A stretch of 15,968 nucleotides of DNA from CAUUGB01 sp963544615 (GTDB lineage: Bacteria; Patescibacteriota; Microgenomatia; UBA1400; PJMF01): assembly GCA_963544615.1 (NCBI GenBank), contig CAUUGB010000020.1:1-15968 (forward strand), given 5' to 3'. The position numbers were made by a program, and so were the translations under genes. The notes under the pieces are model-generated. The model worked only from the letters and a program-made list of their open reading frames with translations. It made no database searches and was not told where the DNA came from. Of this stretch, positions 1 through 7,539 are shown piece after piece. How positions within the stretch are numbered: the stretch's first letter is position 1; each line of letters begins with the position of its first letter.

Positions 1-2
1 TA

Positions 3-440
3 GGGATAGCATTTTTAATGCTTTCCATTAGCATTAAATATGCTACGGTGGTGCTTTTGCCTTTACTTTTGGCAATTAATCTGCCAGTTAATTGTTTTCC
101 TTATTGGCAAAAAATTCATTGTTGGTTGCGGGAGAATTTTTTTACTTTGGCAGCATTGCTGTTGCTTTTGCCTTTGTTAAGTAGTAGATCACAATTATTT
201 CATCCTTGGTATTTAACTTGGAGTTTAGCCTTTTATCCTTTGATTGAAAGCAAGCTCCTGCGGCGACTTTTACTGTTGTTTTCTTTCGCTTCACTGTGTC
301 GTTATTTGCCTTTTTTGTTAATTATGGGGTATGATAGCCATACTCTTGCTTATCAACAACTAATTACTAGTTTGCCAGGATTATATTTACTTTATGAAGC
401 GGGTAAGAAATTTTCTCAGCACTATGTGGCGAAAAAATAG
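3..440 (+). CDS. Polytopic membrane glycosyltransferase, C-terminal part (GT-C/DUF2029-like), 5' end outside the window
   Basis: The frame is open from the first bases of the window, with no in-frame stop before the first ATG at 18. This is therefore probably the C-terminal end of a longer gene, not a 140-residue protein. The visible protein is almost entirely hydrophobic, with about four membrane segments separated by short basic loops. A segment reading SRSQLFHPWYLTWSLAF resembles the FxPWYLxW motif of DUF2029/GT87-type mannosyltransferases, which use polyprenyl-phosphate sugars on the outer membrane face. That family link is from memory of the motif and is not proven here. The 3' end overlaps the next glycosyltransferase gene, so the two are probably co-transcribed. 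Another GT-C family or a polysaccharide polymerase is possible. Confidence 0.6.
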   Translation, partial: GIAFLMLSISIKYATVVLLPLLLAINLPVNCFPYWQKIHCWLRENFFTLAALLLLLPLLSSRSQLFHPWYLTWSLAFYPLIESKLLRRLLLLFSFASLCRYLPFLLIMGYDSHTLAYQQLITSLPGLYLLYEAGKKFSQHYVAKK

Positions 441-1986
441 TTTTTTACGCCGATGGTTTTATCCTTTATCATGGTTGTTTTTAGTTATATTTTATTTTTT
501 TTCTCGTTTATATCAGTTATTAATTTTGCCTGTTTTTGCTGATGAAGCAATTTATATCTATTGGGCGCAATTGGCTTTAAGTGATTGGGGTCGCTATAGT
601 TTTTATCCCTTAAATGATGGTAAAACTCCCTTGTTTATTTGGCTGTTAATCCCGATGTTAAAAATTTTTACCCAACCACTTTTGGCGGGGAGATTATTAT
701 CAGTTTTCTTTGGTTTAGCTCAGTTATTTTTGCAAATTAAATTGGCAGCATTTTTTACGTCCAAAAAAAAATATCAACTCTTAGCAGGATTATTACTGTT
801 GGTTTTGCCCGGATTTATTTTTAATCAGCGCTTAAGTTTAATGGATAGTGCTTTAACTTTTTTTTTGACTTTAAGTTTTTATTTCACTCTTAAAGCTGGT
901 AGACAACTTACCAATGCTCCCAAAGAAAATATTTGGATGAAAGATGCTATTTTAGCTGGGGTTTGTTTGGCACTTTCACTCTGGACTAAATTTTCTGCTT
1001 TAATATTTTTACCAGTATTATTAACTAGCTGGTGGTTTTTTATTCCTTTGAAAAAAAATTTTTTTCGTCAGCTATTTAAACAGCAGTTGCCCCTTGTAAT
1101 TCATTGGCTCATGCTTTTGTGTCTCATTGTTGCCGTTGGCATGTTAGGCTTTTACAGCTTAAAAATTTCTCCCTCATTTAGTCAAATATTTGCTCGAGGT
1201 GGAGATTTTTTGTATTCTGGCCGTGAATTCCTAGCTTCACCTCTAGCGATTTTGACTCGAAACGCCATGTTTACAGCTCAAGTTTTAAGCAATTACACTG
1301 GAGGGCTATTTTTGTTTTTAACCTGTCTCATCTCTCTACTTTTAGTAAAAAAAAATTCTCAGCCGTTGTTGCTTTTGCTTAGTGGTTTATTGCTTTTAGC
1401 TCCAATAGTAATTTTGGGTAAACAAATTTATTCACGTTATTTTTTACCAGTTTTACCATTTTTAATTTTGAGTTTTACTCTTGGTTTATCTCATCTTAAT
1501 ATGAGCCGTTATGTCAAATTTTTTTTGGTGACTGTTATTAGCACCATGGGCATCATTTTTAATTTGACTGCTGTCACCAAGCCAGAGCAATTGCCTTTAT
1601 TACCAGCCGATCAGGGGCAATACTTAACTCAGTGGTCAGCGGGGTATGGCATTGTCGAAGTGCTCTCTTTATTAGAACAACAATTTAGTTATCAAAACAC
1701 TTTAGTTTTAACTGAAGGTCATATTGGCACTTTGCCTGATGGACTCCAAATTTATCTTGCTGCTCATCCACAACGTAATCATTGGCGCATTGAAGGTGTG
1801 GGTCAACCAGTGCGCTGGGGAAATTTGCAAAAATTTGCCAATTTAATTGCCCAATATCCGCGAGTAATTTTGGTAGTTAATTCTGATAGATTAGCTATTG
1901 ATAATTTATCGGCTGACCAGCTTTTGGCAACTTATAAGCGACCCCTGCCGCAAACTGCCTCTTTGCAAGTTTGGCAACTTAAATAA
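394..1986 (+). CDS. GT39/ArnT-like membrane glycosyltransferase (PMT_2 family)
   Basis: This is a 530-residue integral membrane protein with roughly ten or more membrane segments and a C-terminal soluble domain of about 110 residues. After the first membrane segment, residues 49-54 read ADEAIY. An Asp-Glu pair (here D50-E51) in the first outer loop is the catalytic-loop signature of the PMT/ArnT GT-C superfamily. DGKTPLFIWL follows about 27 residues later and also fits the family. Such enzymes move a sugar from a polyprenyl-phosphate donor to a lipid or protein on the outer face; the acceptor cannot be told from the sequence. Two starts are possible: ATG 394 (47-nt overlap with the previous gene) or ATG 424 (17-nt overlap). 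Neither has a strong ribosome binding site. The gene ends 5 nt before the convergent parB stop. Confidence 0.85.
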   Translation: MKRVRNFLSTMWRKNSFLRRWFYPLSWLFLVIFYFFSRLYQLLILPVFADEAIYIYWAQLALSDWGRYSFYPLNDGKTPLFIWLLIPMLKIFTQPLLAGRLLSVFFGLAQLFLQIKLAAFFTSKKKYQLLAGLLLLVLPGFIFNQRLSLMDSALTFFLTLSFYFTLKAGRQLTNAPKENIWMKDAILAGVCLALSLWTKFSALIFLPVLLTSWWFFIPLKKNFFRQLFKQQLPLVIHWLMLLCLIVAVGMLGFYSLKISPSFSQIFARGGDFLYSGREFLASPLAILTRNAMFTAQVLSNYTGGLFLFLTCLISLLLVKKNSQPLLLLLSGLLLLAPIVILGKQIYSRYFLPVLPFLILSFTLGLSHLNMSRYVKFFLVTVISTMGIIFNLTAVTKPEQLPLLPADQGQYLTQWSAGYGIVEVLSLLEQQFSYQNTLVLTEGHIGTLPDGLQIYLAAHPQRNHWRIEGVGQPVRWGNLQKFANLIAQYPRVILVVNSDRLAIDNLSADQLLATYKRPLPQTASLQVWQLK

Positions 1987-1991
1987 CTTGA

Positions 1992-2852
1992 TTACTTTTT
2001 TTTGCCGAGAATTTTTGCTAGTTTGGCTAAGTCTTTTTGTCGTGATTGTACGTCACCTTTAAGCACAATTAAAATTTTGGTACTTTTTGAAGTGTCGGTG
2101 AGTTTAACTTTAGCAGTAGATACGAGTTGCTTTTTACAATCAGCTTCCAATTTTTGACTCCAGTTATCCAGCTCATCATCAGAAGTGAGCGCTAAAGTGC
2201 GCTGCTGATATGGTTGGAGCTGATGCTGTTTTTTATAACGAGCTAAAGCCTCAGTGCGGCGCACGCTGGCGCCTTCAGCTACAGTTTGCCGATAAACTTG
2301 AATCATGTTTTCTCTGCTGCCGGCTCCCAAAATTGCTCGGGCGTGACTTTCGCTAATTAAGCCTTTGTTGAGACCATCTTTAACTGGATCGGGCAATTCC
2401 AAAAGTTGAACAGTTGCTTGAGCATATTGGCGAGACTTACCCAGCCGCTCCCCCAATTGCTCATAGGTGTAATGAAATTCATTCATTAAACGCTTGAGTG
2501 CTTGGGCTCTTTCTAAACTATTTAAGTCCACACGTTGAATATTTTCCACAATTGCCATCTCTAACATTCCCTTAGGAGAAGTTTTTACTACATGTACTGG
2601 CAATTGCTTAATATTTAATTTTTTAGCTGCCCGCCAGCGTCTTTCTCCAGCCACAATATGAATTCCTGCTGGTGTTTCTACCACTACTAACGGTTCTAGG
2701 ACTCCTTGAGCCGCAATGGAGTGGATTAATTCTTGAAATTCTGTGTCATCATTGAGTTTAGCACGTGGTTGAAAGGGGTTAGGTTGTAAACTAGCAGTGG
2801 GAAGAAATTTGATTTTGGTGTCTGGTTGATTAACAGAAAGAGAATTAAGCAT
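1992..2852 (-). CDS. parB: Chromosome-partitioning protein ParB (Spo0J family)
   Basis: ParB binds parS sites, uses CTP to form a sliding clamp and directs origin segregation, normally with the ATPase ParA. The family order is clear: an N-terminal segment ending in LQPNPFQPR, the CTP-binding motif GERRWRAAK, the ENIQRVDLN motif, a helix-turn-helix region (YTYEQLGERLGKSRQYA, then ISESHARAILG), and a basic C-terminal dimerisation region. The glutamate usually found after ENIQR is valine here. The frame can be extended to GTG 2927, but I chose ATG 2852 because a perfect TATAAT ends 6 nt upstream of it and conserved ParB sequence begins soon after. This gives 286 residues, a normal length. No parA gene lies beside it in the window, which is less usual. 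It is divergent from cca. Confidence 0.93.
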   Translation of the reverse strand: MLNSLSVNQPDTKIKFLPTASLQPNPFQPRAKLNDDTEFQELIHSIAAQGVLEPLVVVETPAGIHIVAGERRWRAAKKLNIKQLPVHVVKTSPKGMLEMAIVENIQRVDLNSLERAQALKRLMNEFHYTYEQLGERLGKSRQYAQATVQLLELPDPVKDGLNKGLISESHARAILGAGSRENMIQVYRQTVAEGASVRRTEALARYKKQHQLQPYQQRTLALTSDDELDNWSQKLEADCKKQLVSTAKVKLTDTSKSTKILIVLKGDVQSRQKDLAKLAKILGKKK

Positions 2853-2858
2853 AATTTG

Positions 2859-2864
2859 ATTATA
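2859..2864 (-). promoter_or_regulatory. Promoter of parB, leaderless type
   Basis: On the minus strand TATAAT is followed by six bases and then the parB ATG (2852). A TGGGCA at 2887-2882 matches TTGACA at four of six positions with a 17-nt spacer. Transcription would start at or within a base or two of the ATG, so the mRNA would have essentially no 5' leader. This also argues against the upstream GTG start at 2927. Confidence 0.6.
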
Positions 2865-2946
2865 CAACAAAGCCCATTGTCTGCCCACCTTTAAGCAAGG
2901 AAATGAATTTGCGGCATTTACGCTCACGCTAATTGCTCTCTTAAGC

Positions 2947-2952
2947 TATAAT
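2947..2952 (+). promoter_or_regulatory. Promoter -10 box of cca, leaderless type
   Basis: A perfect TATAAT lies 8 nt before the cca ATG at 2961, which places transcription initiation at about 2959-2961. No convincing -35 hexamer is present at 16-18 nt (17 nt upstream reads TCACGC). There is no room for a Shine-Dalgarno sequence in the transcript. Confidence 0.55.
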
Positions 2953-2960
2953 TAAGAAAT

Positions 2961-4553
2961 ATGGACAATTTGGTTTTACCAACTAGCAGTTTATATATTC
3001 TGCATCGCTTACAAAAGAGTGGTTTTGAGGCTTTTTTAGTGGGAGGGGCAGTGCGTGATAATTTAGGGATTACTTTGGGTTTACTACCCAGTCATCATTT
3101 GCCAGCCGAAATGGATTATGATTACACCACTAATGCTACACCCGAAGAGATTATGCAGGTATTCCCTGAGAGTTTTTATCAAAATGAATTCGGAACTGTC
3201 TCGGTGACCAGAGAAAATATCGCTCAGGAATTGACTAAATTTAATTTGTCACCGGAAAAAACCCCCTTAGCTGCCCACAGCCACCCCACTCCTGCCGCAA
3301 TTGCCATTAGTGAAGCTAGCAGAGTGCATGAATCACTGTGTTTACCACAAGTGGCGGTACCAGAACAGGCAGAAAGTAATTACGAAATCACTACCTATCG
3401 GGTGGGAGAAAAATATGAACATGATTGTCGTCATCCTAGCTGTATGGCATGGGGAAAAAAGTTGACCGACGATCTTTCGCGGCGTGATTTTACCATTAAT
3501 GCTTTAGCACTGGGTGTAGATAGCAAGTATTTAGAGCAAATTTTTTCGCAAAAAAAAGTTGCCAGAGAGTACTGCATTGATAAAGCTTACTATCAGTTGA
3601 TTGATAAATACCAAGGTTGGCAAGATTTGCAACAGAATTTAATTCGCTGTATTGGTGAGAGTAATCAGCGTTTTCGTGAAGATGGCTTGCGCCTGATGCG
3701 TGCGGTACGCTTGAGTGTGCAACTTAATTTTGCCATTGAGGAGCAAACTTATTTGGCCATTGGTGAAAATGCCTCTCTTTTAGAGCAAATTTCTTTTGAG
3801 CGAATTAGAGATGAACTTTTTAAAATTCTCTCTAGTGACTATCCCCGAGAGGGAATTATGCTTTTGGAAGAGACTGGTTTGCTCGCTTACATTATTCCCG
3901 AATTGCTCGACTGCAGAGATGTGGCACAATCTGGACATCATTTAACCGATGTTTGGGTACATTCGCTCTCAGCCTTAGCAGCCTGTCCTAGTAGTGATCC
4001 TTTGGTTCGTTTGGCTACTTTACTTCATGATATTGGTAAACCTGCGACCCAAAAAATGATTAATGGTAAATACACTTTTTATAATCATGAAATTGTGGGG
4101 GCAAATATTGTTTATCAAATTGCTCAGCGTCTGCGTTTGTCGCGTTTGCAAACTAAACGTTTAGTTTGTTTAGTGCGTCATCATATGTTCTCTTATGATC
4201 GCCATCATAGCGACGCTGCTATTCGCCGTTTTATGCGCAAAGTTGGTTTAGAAAATCTCAACGACATTTTAGCAGTACGTGAGGGGGATCGTTTAGGTAG
4301 CAATGCAGCTAAAACTTCTTGGCGATTGGAAGAAATGAAAAAACGCATGATTGAGCAATTACATCAACCCCTGCAAGTACGCGATTTAGCTGTTGATGGC
4401 AATGATTTAATCAAAGAGTTGCAGCTTTCCCCGGGTCCAGTTTTGGGGCAAATTTTGGGTAAACTTTTAGAAATGGTGCTAGAAGATAGCAGTCTTAATA
4501 CTAAAGAGAAACTTTTAACCTTTTCACGTCATATTTTGTCAGGAAAAAAATAA
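2961..4553 (+). CDS. cca: CCA-adding tRNA nucleotidyltransferase with HD domain
   Basis: The enzyme adds or repairs the 3' CCA of tRNAs. Class II nucleotidyltransferase motifs are visible: VGGAVRD (27-33), the metal-binding DYD (52-54), FGTVSV (77-82), YEITTYR (141-147), RRDFTINAL (174-182) and EDGLRLMRAVR (240-250). EDxxR is the amino-acid template motif for CTP/ATP selection. An HD phosphohydrolase domain follows, with LLHDIGKP at 354-361 and YNHEIVGA at 374-381. The protein is 530 residues, longer than the common 400-450. About 58 extra residues, Pro- and Ala-rich with His, lie between FGTVSV and YEITTYR, and a shorter insertion lies near 190-215. The start has a -10 box 8 nt upstream. The gene ends 1 nt before the convergent 354-residue gene. 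A poly(A) polymerase is the alternative, but the motif set favours CCA addition. Confidence 0.9.
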   Translation: MDNLVLPTSSLYILHRLQKSGFEAFLVGGAVRDNLGITLGLLPSHHLPAEMDYDYTTNATPEEIMQVFPESFYQNEFGTVSVTRENIAQELTKFNLSPEKTPLAAHSHPTPAAIAISEASRVHESLCLPQVAVPEQAESNYEITTYRVGEKYEHDCRHPSCMAWGKKLTDDLSRRDFTINALALGVDSKYLEQIFSQKKVAREYCIDKAYYQLIDKYQGWQDLQQNLIRCIGESNQRFREDGLRLMRAVRLSVQLNFAIEEQTYLAIGENASLLEQISFERIRDELFKILSSDYPREGIMLLEETGLLAYIIPELLDCRDVAQSGHHLTDVWVHSLSALAACPSSDPLVRLATLLHDIGKPATQKMINGKYTFYNHEIVGANIVYQIAQRLRLSRLQTKRLVCLVRHHMFSYDRHHSDAAIRRFMRKVGLENLNDILAVREGDRLGSNAAKTSWRLEEMKKRMIEQLHQPLQVRDLAVDGNDLIKELQLSPGPVLGQILGKLLEMVLEDSSLNTKEKLLTFSRHILSGKK

Positions 4554-4554
4554 T

Positions 4555-5619
4555 TTAAGACTGCAAAAAAAGTGCTTCATCACTATTAAGCATACCCCCA
4601 CGCAGTTTTATGGGGTAGACTCGTTGTTTATCTAAAAGCCAGTTTAAATCAAGAGTGAGAGTAACAATATATAAATTAGGAGTAGCTTCACCATTAATTT
4701 CACCTTGACGGATATTAAATTTTATCTGTTGACTTTTTGCTCCCATAGCATCGGTGGCTTGCCAGTTGGCCAAGCGAAATAAATACTGCTGGTTGTTTTT
4801 AGTAAAATAATAGGTGCCATTGCTGCCGCCATCAATACTTAAAGGTGAATGTTGCAAATTTACGCCGTTATCAGTTTGGAGTAAAAAGCTAAAACGATTA
4901 TAGGGTAATTGGCAATCATCAGCTTGTCCACTTAAACTTAAAAGCTGGAGACAAGTAGTATCAAAATTACTGCGGTCACCAATCACAATCTCGCTCTCAA
5001 TGCCAACTCCAGGAAGCAGACGATAATTAAGATCGGTATTTTTACCCACTGCTAAATTTTCTACCACATCATAGGCATTTTCATGTCTCACTTGAGTATG
5101 GGTGGTGATGTTGTTTTTTTGTGATAAAACTTGATTAATATCTGCTGTGGGTGAGGCGAATTTGTCACCCAAGATTTCTTTAGCAAGTTGGAGCGAATTT
5201 GCCGCCGGCAAATTATTTGCTGTGGTAATTTGTTCTTCACTAATGCCTAAAGAAAAAAGCTGCCATTCAATGCCGGGGTAATATTCTCTAAATTGTTGTG
5301 GTAGGCTGGTTAAACTTTCCCAAAGATTGGGCTGCACTTCACTGTTGTTTGTTTCTTGGTTATTTTCTTTGGTAACTTCAAAGCGCAACCAAGCGCTCGT
5401 CGGCTCATCTTTGGCACCAAATTCAGCTCTAAAATTAGGATTAACAGCTAAATATAAACTGCGCGAGCGATCACTGGCAGGAAAAACTTTAGCATTAAGT
5501 TTAAATTTCCCTGGTAATACTTGATAAAAAAGCGATCCTTGCCCTATAAAAGCTATTAGTAAAAGCAGTCCCAATGCTCCTACACTAGCGGTGGTGAGTA
5601 TTAACCACTTTTTTTTCAT
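4555..5619 (-). CDS. Membrane-anchored extracytoplasmic protein of unknown function
   Basis: I do not recognise the family. The 354-residue protein starts with MKKK and a single hydrophobic segment (about residues 5-27), which looks like an uncleaved anchor or signal peptide. The remainder is soluble, beta-rich in character and Asn/Gln-rich. Near the C-terminus, LTLDLNWLLDKQRVYPIKL resembles the LDxxWLxDxxRVYPVxIDPT segment seen in some large secreted repeat proteins; this resemblance is from memory. The gene is the last of three on this strand and lies 20 nt after the 84-residue gene. It also has its own extended -10 box 6 nt before the ATG. A role in the cell envelope is likely from the anchor and neighbours, but the function is unknown. 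Confidence 0.75.
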   Translation of the reverse strand: MKKKWLILTTASVGALGLLLLIAFIGQGSLFYQVLPGKFKLNAKVFPASDRSRSLYLAVNPNFRAEFGAKDEPTSAWLRFEVTKENNQETNNSEVQPNLWESLTSLPQQFREYYPGIEWQLFSLGISEEQITTANNLPAANSLQLAKEILGDKFASPTADINQVLSQKNNITTHTQVRHENAYDVVENLAVGKNTDLNYRLLPGVGIESEIVIGDRSNFDTTCLQLLSLSGQADDCQLPYNRFSFLLQTDNGVNLQHSPLSIDGGSNGTYYFTKNNQQYLFRLANWQATDAMGAKSQQIKFNIRQGEINGEATPNLYIVTLTLDLNWLLDKQRVYPIKLRGGMLNSDEALFLQS

Positions 5620-5625
5620 TAATTC

Positions 5626-5634
5626 ATTATAACA
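5626..5634 (-). promoter_or_regulatory. Extended -10 promoter before the 354-residue gene, leaderless type
   Basis: On the minus strand the sequence is TGTTATAAT, then six bases, then ATG (5619). This is a perfect -10 with the extended TGn element. No -35 is recognisable, but extended -10 promoters often do without one. It sits in the 20-nt gap after the 84-residue gene, so the gene could be expressed both from the operon and alone. Confidence 0.5.
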
Positions 5635-5639
5635 TTGTT

Positions 5640-5894
5640 TTAAAATTTAATATTTAATTCTACTTGAGGATGTACTAACTCGCCCTCTAAATTTTGCAAA
5701 TCACCCAAGCGTTTAACTAATTCATCGGCAGCCATGCGGTTTTGTTGTAGGGCACTTTGCTCTTGCTTTAGATGAGCAATGTCTCTGTTGGTAAAAAAAT
5801 TTTTTACTAAAACTACAAGCAATAAAATGGTGACTAAAATAAATAGTCCCAAAAGAATTTTTTTAGCTAGTGGCAACCAATTATTTGTTGACAT
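5640..5894 (-). CDS. Small bitopic membrane protein with coiled coil, unknown function
   Basis: This 84-residue protein has a basic N-terminus, one strong membrane segment (about residues 13-31, ILLGLFILVTILLLVVLV) and then a heptad-like, Gln/Leu-rich helix (about 38-70) ending in HPQVELNIKF. The shape resembles small bitopic scaffold proteins such as FtsB/FtsL-type or pilus inner-membrane components, but no family motif is present and I make no functional claim. The ATG is 1 nt after the stop of the upstream gene, with TTGGAATAAA before it as a weak ribosome binding site. Translational coupling to the 254-residue gene is likely. Confidence 0.7.
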   Translation of the reverse strand: MSTNNWLPLAKKILLGLFILVTILLLVVLVKNFFTNRDIAHLKQEQSALQQNRMAADELVKRLGDLQNLEGELVHPQVELNIKF

Positions 5895-5895
5895 T

Positions 5896-6660
5896 TTATT
5901 CCAAATTAGCGTAAAGTTTTAGGCTAGCTTCCATTTCACTCACTACCGGGTTAATTTTATTTTTTAAGTTAAAATACTGTTCGCGACTATTAACTTTATC
6001 AAGTAGCGGTTCTACCTGAGCTAGATTTTCTTTAATGGTAGTCAGCGAGCGTTTAGTTTGGGCTAAAATTTTCTCTTTTTGACCTTTGTCAACTTCATTT
6101 TTAGCTTCTTGAAGAATACGACTTTGTTGCTGTAAATATAAGTTGGTGTAATCGTCTAGAATTGCTTTGACTTCACTGTAATAAATCAGGGCAAAAGCAC
6201 GGAAAATTGTTTCGCTGCCACTGGCATTTAAACGGGCAAAATCGTCATCACTTTTATACAAGCCATCTCTGGCACTAAAATTAGCATCTAGGTTTTGATA
6301 ACTTGCCAGCTCTTGTTTTAGATTAGCTTTAATACTACTGGTGCGCTGTTTTTCCACAGTGAGTGCATAGTAATCTAATAAGCTACTGAGGTAAAGGTTG
6401 AAAGCAATCATGGTTTGATTTCTGGCGATAAAGGTAGTTTTCGCGCCTGATAGAGTGCCAGCTAAATGCTCTTGAGAATTGGTGCGGGCATAAAGTTGTC
6501 TTTGTCGATCATAGCTGGCATAGCTACTTTTGTAGCTTGCTAAAGCTTTACTAAACTCTGTCTTAGCTTGTTGGAGTTGACTGCTTGTGGCTGCAACTAA
6601 ATTTGGGGTAGTCAACCAACAACACAAACAGCAAAACAACAGCAAACCAAATCTTCTCAT
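5896..6660 (-). CDS. Secreted alpha-helical protein with signal peptide, unknown function
   Basis: This 254-residue protein begins MRRFGLLLF followed by a cysteine-rich hydrophobic core (CCLCCW) and a likely signal-peptidase I site after VAA at residue 24. It does not fit a lipobox well. The mature part is predicted almost entirely helical from its composition, rich in Gln, Lys, Leu and Ala with long heptad-like stretches (about 27-60 and 180-250), so coiled coils or helical bundles are likely. I recognise no family. It is the first of a three-gene unit whose products are all membrane-targeted or secreted, which suggests they work together outside the membrane. The ATG at 6660 is supported by a strong promoter whose -10 ends 7 nt upstream. 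Confidence 0.75.
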   Translation of the reverse strand: MRRFGLLLFCCLCCWLTTPNLVAATSSQLQQAKTEFSKALASYKSSYASYDRQRQLYARTNSQEHLAGTLSGAKTTFIARNQTMIAFNLYLSSLLDYYALTVEKQRTSSIKANLKQELASYQNLDANFSARDGLYKSDDDFARLNASGSETIFRAFALIYYSEVKAILDDYTNLYLQQQSRILQEAKNEVDKGQKEKILAQTKRSLTTIKENLAQVEPLLDKVNSREQYFNLKNKINPVVSEMEASLKLYANLE

Positions 6661-6667
6661 GGCTAAA

Positions 6668-6696
6668 ATTATAGTTTATCCGCAATATTTAGTCAA
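6668..6696 (-). promoter_or_regulatory. Strong sigma70-type promoter for the three-gene envelope unit
   Basis: On the minus strand TTGACT (6696-6691), a 17-nt spacer and TATAAT (6673-6668) give 11 of 12 consensus matches at ideal spacing. The -10 ends 7 nt before the ATG at 6660, so initiation should fall at or next to the start codon and give a leaderless mRNA. This is the best full promoter in the window. Confidence 0.75.
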
Positions 6697-6807
6697 TTTA
6701 CCTTGTATGTCACTATTACTTTTTGCTCAGGATGTAAATTTGCCCGCACCAGCAACTTTAGTTTTATTTATTCTTATCAAAACAATTAGACCACCAATAA
6801 ATTTAGC

Positions 6808-7539
6808 TTACTTTTTTAATTTGACTGTTTCAATTTGTTTTTGGCGCATTAAAGTATTGGCTTGGTAAAGCGACTCAAATGTGCCACAATCTAGCCAATA
6901 ACTGTTGACAAAAGTTACCGCCAGTTTACCTTCTTTAAGATAAAGATTATTGATATCGGTAATTTCTAACTCTCCTCTAGCTGAGGGTTTAATTTGAGTA
7001 ATTTTTTGTAAACAAGTGTTGTCATATAAATATAGGCCAGTCACAGCATAGTCACTTTTAGGACATGAGGGTTTTTCTACAATTGAGAGAGCTTTCATTT
7101 CTTTATTAAACTCAACTACTCCAAAACGCTTTGGATCGGCAACTTTTTTGGCAAAAATTTTGCCCCCAGTTTTAAAATTTTTAATGTCAGCGGTAAAATC
7201 ATCACCATAAAGATTATCACCCAAAATCAATGCCACACTGTCTTTACCAATAAAGTTTTTACCAATGGAGAGAGCTTGGGCAATTCCTTCGGGTTTTTCT
7301 TGAATTTCGTAGCTAATTTTGCAATTGTAAGCGCTGCCGTTACCTAAAAGTTTGAGGAAATCGCCGGCATTGCTAGGAGCAATAATCACCAAAATTTCAC
7401 TAATACCAGCTCTAACTAAAGTTTCAATTGGGTAAAGCACCATGGGCTTGTTGTAAATTGGCAGCAGTTGTTTGCTGGTTACCTTGGTAAGGGGACGCAA
7501 CCTGGTGCCGGCACCTCCGGCTAAAACAATACCTTTCAT
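6808..7539 (-). CDS. Glucose-1-phosphate thymidylyltransferase, short form (RmlA/RfbA-like nucleotidyltransferase)
   Basis: The family makes dTDP-glucose from glucose-1-phosphate and dTTP, the first step toward dTDP-rhamnose and related sugars. Visible motifs are LAGGAGTRLRPLT (6-18, nucleotide binding), SKQLLPIYNKPM (22-33), QEKPEGIAQAL (80-90), LGDNLYGD (106-113, metal-binding Asp), VEKP near 155 and ARGELEITDIN. At 243 residues it lacks the C-terminal helical extension of the roughly 290-residue RmlA enzymes, like the short forms in the family. Specificity for another NTP cannot be excluded. The ATG overlaps the aspS stop as ATGA, with GAGAGG 4 nt upstream, so it is translated from the aspS transcript. 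No rmlB, rmlC or rmlD lies in the window. The 147-nt gap downstream holds the next promoter but no clear terminator. Confidence 0.87.
   Translation of the reverse strand: MKGIVLAGGAGTRLRPLTKVTSKQLLPIYNKPMVLYPIETLVRAGISEILVIIAPSNAGDFLKLLGNGSAYNCKISYEIQEKPEGIAQALSIGKNFIGKDSVALILGDNLYGDDFTADIKNFKTGGKIFAKKVADPKRFGVVEFNKEMKALSIVEKPSCPKSDYAVTGLYLYDNTCLQKITQIKPSARGELEITDINNLYLKEGKLAVTFVNSYWLDCGTFESLYQANTLMRQKQIETVKLKK

Noticed and set aside
2853..2927. 25-residue N-terminal extension of ParB from GTG 2927
   Set aside because: The extension has no ParB similarity, and a perfect TATAAT lies inside it 6 nt before ATG 2852, making the shorter start more likely.
6587..6868. 93-codon + strand frame across the 254-residue gene start
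   Set aside because: It overlaps the signal-peptide coding end and the strong promoter of the opposite gene and the end of the RmlA-like gene. It has no family features.
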